20,105 nt of DNA from DASVBJ01 sp036375895. Its GTDB lineage: Bacteria > Actinomycetota > Actinomycetes > JACCUZ01. The DNA is taken from the NCBI GenBank assembly GCA_036375895.1, contig DASVBJ010000076.1, positions 1 to 20,105 of the forward strand. The letters are read 5' to 3'. The notes under the pieces were generated by a model, which saw only the letters and a list, made by a program, of their open reading frames with translations, was not told the origin of the DNA and searched no databases. The first letter of the stretch is position 1. Every line of letters begins with the position of its first letter. This document shows positions 14,814-20,105 of this stretch, piece by piece. A program made the position numbers and the translations under genes.

Positions 14814-16408
14814 CGGTCCTGACGAGCCAGCTGGACGCGACCCGCGAGGGGCACGCCGCCAACCGCGCGGCGATGCTGCGCAAGCTCGACGAGCTCGCCG
14901 CGGAGCACGACAAGGCGATCGGCGGGGGCGGCCCCAAGTACGTCAGCCGTCACCACCAGCGCGGCAAGCTGCTCCCCCGCGAGCGCATCGAGCTGCTCGT
15001 CGACCCCGACTCCCCCTTCCTCGAGCTGTCGCCCCTGGCCGCGTGGGGCACCGACTACCCGGTCGGCGGCAGCGTGGTCACCGGCATCGGCGTCATCGAG
15101 GGGGTCGAGTGCGTGCTGGTCGCCAACGACCCGACCGTGCGCGGCGGCGCCAGCAACCCGTGGACCGGCCGCAAGGTCTTCCGGGCCATGGACATCGCCC
15201 GGGAGAACCGGCTGCCGCTGGTCAACCTCGTCGAGTCCGGCGGCGCCGACCTGCCGAGCCAGAAGGAGATCTTCATCCCCGGCGGTCGGCTGTTCCGCGA
15301 CCTCACCCGCCTGTCGGCCGAAGGCATCCCGACCATCGCGCTCGTCTTCGGCAGCTCCACGGCCGGCGGAGCCTACGTCCCCGGCATGTCCGACTACGTC
15401 GTCATGGTGAAGGAGCGGGCGCGGGTCTTCCTCGGTGGCCCGCCGCTGGTCAAGATGGCGACCGGCGAGGAGTCGGACGAGGAGTCGCTCGGCGGCGCCG
15501 AGATGCACGCCCGTACGTCGGGGCTCGCCGACTACCTCGCCCTCGACGAGCCCGATGCCCTGCGCATCGGACGGCGCATCGTGGCGAGCCTCGGATGGCG
15601 CAAGCTGGGGCCCGGCCCGAGCCGGCCCGCCGACGAGCCCCGGTTCGACGCCGAGGGGCTGCTCGCCCTCGTCCCCGAGGACCTGCGCGCACCGTTCGAC
15701 CCGCGTGAGGTGCTGGCCCGCGTCGTCGACGGGTCGCGCTTCGACGAGTTCAAGCCGCTGTACGGCGACAGCCTCGTCACCGGCTGGGCCTCCGTGCACG
15801 GCTACCCGATCGGCGTGCTCGCCAACGCCCGCGGCGTGCTGTTCAGCGAGGAGTCGCAGAAGGCCGCGCAGTTCATCCAGCTGGCCAACCAGTCCGGCAC
15901 GCCACTCCTCTTCCTGCACAACACCACGGGCTACATGGTCGGCAAGGACTACGAGCAGGCCGGCATCATCAAGCACGGCGCGATGATGATCAACGCGGTG
16001 TCCAACAGCCGCGTCCCGCACATCTCCGTGCTGATCGGGGCGTCCTACGGCGCGGGCAACTACGGCATGTGCGGCCGCGCCTACGACCCCCGTTTCCTCT
16101 TCACCTGGCCCACGGCCAAGTCCGCGGTGATGGGCCCGAAGCAGCTCGCCGGCGTGCTCTCGATCGTGGCCCGCCAGGCGGCGGCCGCCCGCGGCCAGGA
16201 CTACGACGAGGCCCAGGACGAGCAGATGCGCAGCTACGTCGAGTCGCAGATCGAGGGCGAGTCGCTGCCGTTCTTCCTGTCCGGGCGGCTCTACGACGAC
16301 GGGGTCATAGACCCGCGCGACACCCGCACCGTGCTGGGCATCTGCCTGTCCGCGATCCACTCCGCGGCCTTCTCCGGCGCCGGTGGCTACGGCGTCTTCC
16401 GGATGTGA
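14810..16408 (+). CDS. Acyl-CoA carboxylase, carboxyltransferase (beta) subunit, methylcrotonyl/geranyl-CoA type
   Basis: A 532-residue beta subunit that moves CO2 from carboxybiotin to an acyl-CoA. Length and order match MccB/LiuB/AtuC/AccD1. The N-half has the acyl-CoA oxyanion region SSTAGGAYVPGMSDYVVMV (about 181-199). The C-half has GASYGAGNYGMCGRAYDPRFL (about 408-428) and FTWPTAKSAVMGPKQLAGVL. SRHHQRGKLLPRERIELLVDPDSPFLEL near the N-terminus is typical of 3-methylcrotonyl-CoA carboxylase. It partners the biotin carboxylase encoded next. The start ATG at 14810 overlaps the dehydrogenase stop. Methylcrotonyl-CoA versus geranyl-CoA preference depends on a few active-site residues that I cannot assign without an alignment. 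Confidence 0.94.
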   Translation: MTVLTSQLDATREGHAANRAAMLRKLDELAAEHDKAIGGGGPKYVSRHHQRGKLLPRERIELLVDPDSPFLELSPLAAWGTDYPVGGSVVTGIGVIEGVECVLVANDPTVRGGASNPWTGRKVFRAMDIARENRLPLVNLVESGGADLPSQKEIFIPGGRLFRDLTRLSAEGIPTIALVFGSSTAGGAYVPGMSDYVVMVKERARVFLGGPPLVKMATGEESDEESLGGAEMHARTSGLADYLALDEPDALRIGRRIVASLGWRKLGPGPSRPADEPRFDAEGLLALVPEDLRAPFDPREVLARVVDGSRFDEFKPLYGDSLVTGWASVHGYPIGVLANARGVLFSEESQKAAQFIQLANQSGTPLLFLHNTTGYMVGKDYEQAGIIKHGAMMINAVSNSRVPHISVLIGASYGAGNYGMCGRAYDPRFLFTWPTAKSAVMGPKQLAGVLSIVARQAAAARGQDYDEAQDEQMRSYVESQIEGESLPFFLSGRLYDDGVIDPRDTRTVLGICLSAIHSAAFSGAGGYGVFRM

Positions 16409-16413
16409 ACGCG

Positions 16414-18393
16414 ATGATCCGACGACTGCTGGTGGCCAACCGCGGCGAGATCGCCCGCCGGGTGTTCCGCACCTGCCGGGACCTCGGCATCGAGACGGTG
16501 GCCGTGCACTCCGACGACGACGCCGGCGCGCCGTACGTCCGCGAGGCCGACGCCGCCGTGCACCTGCCGGGCTCCACCGCGGCCGACACCTACCTGCGTG
16601 GCGACCTGCTGGTGGCCGCCGCCCGGCAGGCCGACGCCGACGCCGTGCACCCCGGCTACGGCTTCCTCGCCGAGAGCGCGTCCTTCGCCCGAGCCGTCGT
16701 CGACGCCGGGCTGGTCTGGGTCGGTCCGCCCCCTGCCGCGGTCGAGGCGATGGGCTCGAAGATCGAGGCCAAGCGGCTGATGGCCGAGGCGGGCGTGCCG
16801 GTGCTGCCTCGGGTCGACCCCGAGCAGGTGACTCCGGCCGACTTCCCCTTGCTCGTCAAGGCATCGGCCGGCGGCGGCGGCCGCGGCATGCGGGCGGTGC
16901 ACGACATCGCCGACCTCGCGCACGCCGTGGAGTCGGCCCGGCGCGAGGCCGAGTCGGCCTTCGGTGACCCGGCGGTGTTCTGCGAGCCACTGCTCGAGCG
17001 ATCGCGGCACATCGAGGTGCAGGTGCTCGCGGACATGCACGGGACGGTGTGGACGCTGGGCGAGCGGGAGTGCTCCATCCAGCGACGGCACCAGAAGATC
17101 GTCGAGGAGACCCCGTCGCCCGCAGTCGACGACACGTTGCGCAAGGCCTTGTGCGACGCGGCCGCACGCGCCGCCTCCGCCATCGGCTACGTCGGGGCGG
17201 GCACGGTGGAGTTCCTCCTCGGCCCCGACGGCGCCTTCTACTTCCTGGAGATGAACACCCGCCTGCAGGTGGAGCACCCGGTCACCGAGTGCGCCTTCGG
17301 GCTGGACCTGGTGCGCCTGCAGGTCGAGGTGGCCGAGGGCGAGGCGCTGCCGCCCGAGCCGCCCGCGTCCCGGGGCCACGCCATCGAGGTGCGCCTCTAC
17401 GCCGAGGACCCGGCGGCCGGCTGGGCGCCGCAGAGCGGCCGCCTGCACCGGCTCGCCGTCCCCGACGTGGACGCGACGTTCGCCAACCCCACGACGTACG
17501 GGCTGCGGCTGGACTCCGGCGTGGAGGACGGCTCGACGGTTGGCGTCAGCTACGACCCGATGCTGGCCAAGGTGATCGCCTGGGCGCCGACCCGACAGGC
17601 CGCCGCACGACGGCTCGGGGCGGCACTGGCCGGCGCGCAGGTGCACGGGCTGACGACCAACCGCGACCTGCTCGTGCGGGTGCTGACGCATCCCCGGTTC
17701 CTGGCCGGTGACACCGACACCGGCTTCCTCGAGCACGACGGGCTCGAGACGTTCACCCGGCCGCTCGCCGACGGGCGCGCCGTCGCCCTGAGCGCCCTCG
17801 CCGCGGCGCTGGCCGACGCCGCCCGCAACCGCGCCGACGCCGTCGCCCTGCGCGGCATCCCCGGCGGCTGGCGCAACGTCGCGAGCCAACCGCAGCGCAA
17901 GTCCTACGACGGGCCGGGCGGGCGCGTCGAGGTCGCCTACCGGCTGGGCCGGGACGGCCTCGAGGTCGAGGGCGACCCCGGCGTACGCGTCGTCGAGCAG
18001 CAGCCGCACGAGGTTGTGCTGGAGGCCGACGGCCTGCGACGCCGGCTGGCCGTCGCGGCGTACGGCGAGGGCGCCTCGGCCGTGGTGCACGTCGACTCGT
18101 CACTCGGCTCGGTCGCGCTGCGTCCGGTCGGGCGGTTCCCCGACCCCACCGCGCACGTCGCGCCCGGGTCGCTGCTGGCGCCGATGCCCGGCACCGTCGT
18201 GCGGGTCGCGGCACGTCAGGGCGACCGGGTCACCGCGGGCCAGCCGCTGGTCGTGCTGGAGGCGATGAAGATGGAGCACGTCGTCACCGCACCCGCCGAC
18301 GGCACCGTCACCGACCTCTCCGTCGAGACCGGCCAACAGGTCGAGACCGGTCAGTCCCTCGCCGTCATCACTCCCCCCGAGGAGGAGCCGTGA
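16414..18393 (+). CDS. Acyl-CoA carboxylase, biotin carboxylase/biotin carrier (alpha) subunit
   Basis: A 659-residue alpha subunit that carboxylates biotin with ATP and bicarbonate. Residues ~1-450 are the biotin carboxylase: VANRGEIARRVFRTCRDLG, the ATP-grasp glycine loop GGGGRGM (153-159), RHIEVQV (198-204), and EMNTRLQVEHPVTE (279-292). A linker/BT region follows. The C-terminal biotinyl domain has EAMKM, with the biotinylated lysine K619. This is the MccA/LiuD/AtuF/AccA1 layout, matching the beta subunit just upstream. ATG at 16414 is chosen because homologues begin M-I/F-x-x-L-L-V-A-N. GTG at 16405 would add three residues and restore the 4-nt GTGA overlap seen at the other junctions, and may be the true start. 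Confidence 0.95.
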   Translation: MIRRLLVANRGEIARRVFRTCRDLGIETVAVHSDDDAGAPYVREADAAVHLPGSTAADTYLRGDLLVAAARQADADAVHPGYGFLAESASFARAVVDAGLVWVGPPPAAVEAMGSKIEAKRLMAEAGVPVLPRVDPEQVTPADFPLLVKASAGGGGRGMRAVHDIADLAHAVESARREAESAFGDPAVFCEPLLERSRHIEVQVLADMHGTVWTLGERECSIQRRHQKIVEETPSPAVDDTLRKALCDAAARAASAIGYVGAGTVEFLLGPDGAFYFLEMNTRLQVEHPVTECAFGLDLVRLQVEVAEGEALPPEPPASRGHAIEVRLYAEDPAAGWAPQSGRLHRLAVPDVDATFANPTTYGLRLDSGVEDGSTVGVSYDPMLAKVIAWAPTRQAAARRLGAALAGAQVHGLTTNRDLLVRVLTHPRFLAGDTDTGFLEHDGLETFTRPLADGRAVALSALAAALADAARNRADAVALRGIPGGWRNVASQPQRKSYDGPGGRVEVAYRLGRDGLEVEGDPGVRVVEQQPHEVVLEADGLRRRLAVAAYGEGASAVVHVDSSLGSVALRPVGRFPDPTAHVAPGSLLAPMPGTVVRVAARQGDRVTAGQPLVVLEAMKMEHVVTAPADGTVTDLSVETGQQVETGQSLAVITPPEEEP

Positions 18394-19547
18394 GCTTCTG
18401 CGAACCCGAGGAACGCCAGGCGCTGCGACGCGCGGTCGCCGAGCTGGCCGGCAAGTACGGCCGCGACTACTTCGTCGAGAAGGCACGCACCGGGGGCAAG
18501 ACCGACGAGCTGTGGGCCGAGGCCGGCCGGCTCGGCTACCTGGGGGTGGCCGTGCCGGAGGAGTACGGCGGTGGCGGTGGCGGCATCGGCGACCTCGCCG
18601 CCGTGTGCGAGGAGCTCGGCGCCGGGGGCTGCCCGCTGCTGCTCATGGTCGTGTCGCCCGCGATCTGCGCGACGGTGATCGCCCGGTTCGGCACCGACGA
18701 CCAGAGGAAGCGGTGGCTGCCGGGCTTCGCCGAGGGCACGACCAAGATGGCCTTCGCCATCACCGAGCCGGACGCCGGGTCCAACTCGCACCGGCTCACG
18801 ACAACGGCCCGGCGCGACGGGGACGGCTGGCTGCTCACCGGCCGGAAGACCTACATCTCCGGCGTCGACGAGTGCGAGGCGGTGCTCGTCGTCGCCCGGC
18901 TCGCACAGGAGGGCGACGGGCGGCCCCGGCTCGGCCTGTTCATCGTGCCGACCGACGCAGCCGGACTGGAGGCCCGCGAGCTCGCCATGGAGATCGTCTC
19001 CCCGGAGAAGCAGTTCATGCTGTTCCTCGACGACGTGCGGCTGCCGGCCGACGCGCTGGTCGGGTCCGAGGACGCCGGGCTGCTGCAGCTGTTCGCCGGC
19101 CTCAACCCGGAGCGGATCATGGCCTCCGCGTTCGCGCTGGGCATCGCCCGCTACGCGCTCGCCCGGGGCACCGCCTACGCGAAGACGCGCACGGTGTGGG
19201 ACACCCCCATCGGCGCGCACCAGGCGGTCGCCCACCCGCTCGCGAAGGCGGCCGTCGCCATCGAGGCGGCTCGGCTGCTCACCCAGAAGGCCGCGTGGCT
19301 CTACGACTCCGGCGACGACCTGGCGGCCGGGGAGGCCGCCAACATGGCGAAGTACGCGGCCGGCGAGGCGGCGGTCACAGCCGTCGACGAGGCGGTCCAG
19401 GTGCATGGCGGCGCGGGCATGACGCAAGAGGTGGGGCTCGCCGGCATGCTGACCGCCGCCCGGGTGGCCCGGATGGCCCCGGTCAGCCGCGAGATGATCC
19501 TCAACTTCGTGGCGCAGCACACGCTCGGCCTGCCCAAGTCCTACTGA
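18390..19547 (+). CDS. Acyl-CoA dehydrogenase (second, FadE-type)
   Basis: A 385-residue FAD-dependent acyl-CoA dehydrogenase, clearly divergent from the one at 13665-14813. Motifs: PEEYGGGGGGIGDLAAVCEELG (about 56-77), AFAITEPDAGSNSHRLTTTA (121-140), GRKTYISGVDEC (151-162), QVHGGAGMTQEVGLAGM, and C-terminal RMAPVSREMILNFVAQHTLGLPKSY. The Glu of the YEGT catalytic position is absent, while E241 in NPERIMASA sits at the isovaleryl/long-chain position. The start GTG at 18390 overlaps the biotin carboxylase stop (GTGA) and has a strong GGAGGAG at 18381-18387. It may act in a later or parallel round of the same degradation; the substrate is unknown. Confidence 0.92.
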   Translation: MSFCEPEERQALRRAVAELAGKYGRDYFVEKARTGGKTDELWAEAGRLGYLGVAVPEEYGGGGGGIGDLAAVCEELGAGGCPLLLMVVSPAICATVIARFGTDDQRKRWLPGFAEGTTKMAFAITEPDAGSNSHRLTTTARRDGDGWLLTGRKTYISGVDECEAVLVVARLAQEGDGRPRLGLFIVPTDAAGLEARELAMEIVSPEKQFMLFLDDVRLPADALVGSEDAGLLQLFAGLNPERIMASAFALGIARYALARGTAYAKTRTVWDTPIGAHQAVAHPLAKAAVAIEAARLLTQKAAWLYDSGDDLAAGEAANMAKYAAGEAAVTAVDEAVQVHGGAGMTQEVGLAGMLTAARVARMAPVSREMILNFVAQHTLGLPKSY

Positions 19548-19563
19548 GCCCAGGAGCCTCCGC

Positions 19564-20105
19564 ATGACCGACGAGCTCGTCCACCTCACCGTCGACGACG
19601 GCGTCGCCACGATCACCCTCGACTCGCCGCGCAACCGCAACGCGCTGTCCCGGCAGCTGCTCGACGAGCTCGAGGCGCGGCTGGCCGCCGTGGCCGCCGA
19701 CGAGGCCGCACGGGTCGCCGTGCTCGCCGCGACCGGGTCGACGTTCTGCGCCGGCGCCGACCTGTCGGAGGCCGCCGCGGGCAGCATGGAGGAGGGCGCC
19801 CGACGGCTGCTCGCCCTGCTGCGCAGCATCGTCGCGCTGCCGAAGCCGGTCGTGGCGCGGGTGCACGGCAACGTCCGAGCCGGCGGCATCGGCCTCGTCG
19901 CGGCCTGCGACGTGGCGGTCGCGGCGGAGGACGCCGGCTTCGCGTTCTCCGAGGCACGGCTCGGCCTCACGCCCGCGGTCATCTCGGTCGCGGTGCTGCC
20001 GCGGATGACCGACCGCGCCGGCGCCCGCTACTTCCTCGGCGGCGACGCGTTCGACGGCCGGGAGGCCGCACGTACCGGCCTGGTCACCGAGGCCGTCGCC
20101 GAGGC
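19564..20105 (+). CDS. Enoyl-CoA hydratase/isomerase, LiuC/AtuE-like (partial at window end)
   Basis: The first 180 residues of a crotonase-fold protein, cut by the window end. The oxyanion-hole segments are STFCAGADLSE (59-69) and HGNVRAGGIGLVAACD (101-116). FAFSEARLGLTPAVIS (126-141) matches the FSEVRLGLIPAxIS pattern of methylglutaconyl-CoA hydratases (LiuC, AtuE). The second catalytic Glu of enoyl-CoA hydratase is kept as E130, while the first (rat E144 position) is glycine G110, as in this subgroup. It would hydrate the carboxylated enoyl-CoA made by the carboxylase. The start is ATG at 19564, with AGGAG at 19552-19556; it lies 16 bp after the dehydrogenase stop. Confidence 0.9.
   Translation, partial: MTDELVHLTVDDGVATITLDSPRNRNALSRQLLDELEARLAAVAADEAARVAVLAATGSTFCAGADLSEAAAGSMEEGARRLLALLRSIVALPKPVVARVHGNVRAGGIGLVAACDVAVAAEDAGFAFSEARLGLTPAVISVAVLPRMTDRAGARYFLGGDAFDGREAARTGLVTEAVAE

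Overview
The window is about 20 kb of very GC-rich DNA with tightly packed genes, frequent GTG starts, GTGA/ATGA gene overlaps, an FO synthase (coenzyme F420) gene and a DinB/mycothiol-type metal protein. This points to an actinomycete (Actinomycetota). I cannot assign the genus from the sequence alone.

Left block (1-10241), all on the minus strand. Reading in the direction of transcription: a CtpE-like P-type cation ATPase; an MMPL/RND-family transporter; a small CopD-like membrane protein; a large fusion protein with a polytopic membrane domain, an extra type-1 copper cupredoxin and a complete NirK-type copper nitrite reductase; a hemerythrin-domain protein; an aldo/keto reductase; and the N-terminal part of FO synthase FbiC, cut by the window edge. 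The nitrite reductase and hemerythrin genes are 17 bp apart. A near-perfect DosR/DevR-type hypoxia/NO box lies 63-78 bp upstream of the nitrite reductase start. Together these suggest a module for anaerobic or NO-related copper chemistry.

Middle (10242-10574): a 333-bp divergent intergenic region. It carries a perfect 39-bp tandem duplication and a (GGCGGTC)4 heptamer tract on the ATPase side. On the other side, a palindrome 23 bp before a TetR-family gene looks like that regulator's operator.

Right block (10575-20105), all on the plus strand: an apparent single operon joined by 4-nt overlaps or gaps of at most 16 nt. It encodes a TetR regulator, a TIGR03084-type metal-binding protein, AtuA (DUF1446), an acyl-CoA dehydrogenase, the carboxyltransferase and biotin carboxylase/BCCP subunits of an acyl-CoA carboxylase, a second acyl-CoA dehydrogenase, and a LiuC/AtuE-like crotonase cut by the window end. 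The order of chemistry (dehydrogenation, biotin-dependent carboxylation of an enoyl-CoA, hydration) matches the leucine/isovalerate (Liu) and acyclic-terpene (Atu) pathways. AtuA favours an Atu-like or related branched acyl-CoA route, but the substrate is not determined by the sequence.

The observations most worth following are the membrane-NirK fusion with its DosR-type box, the TIGR03084-AtuA pair inside a carboxylase operon, the TetR operator, and a hairpin that overlaps the MMPL ribosome binding site.
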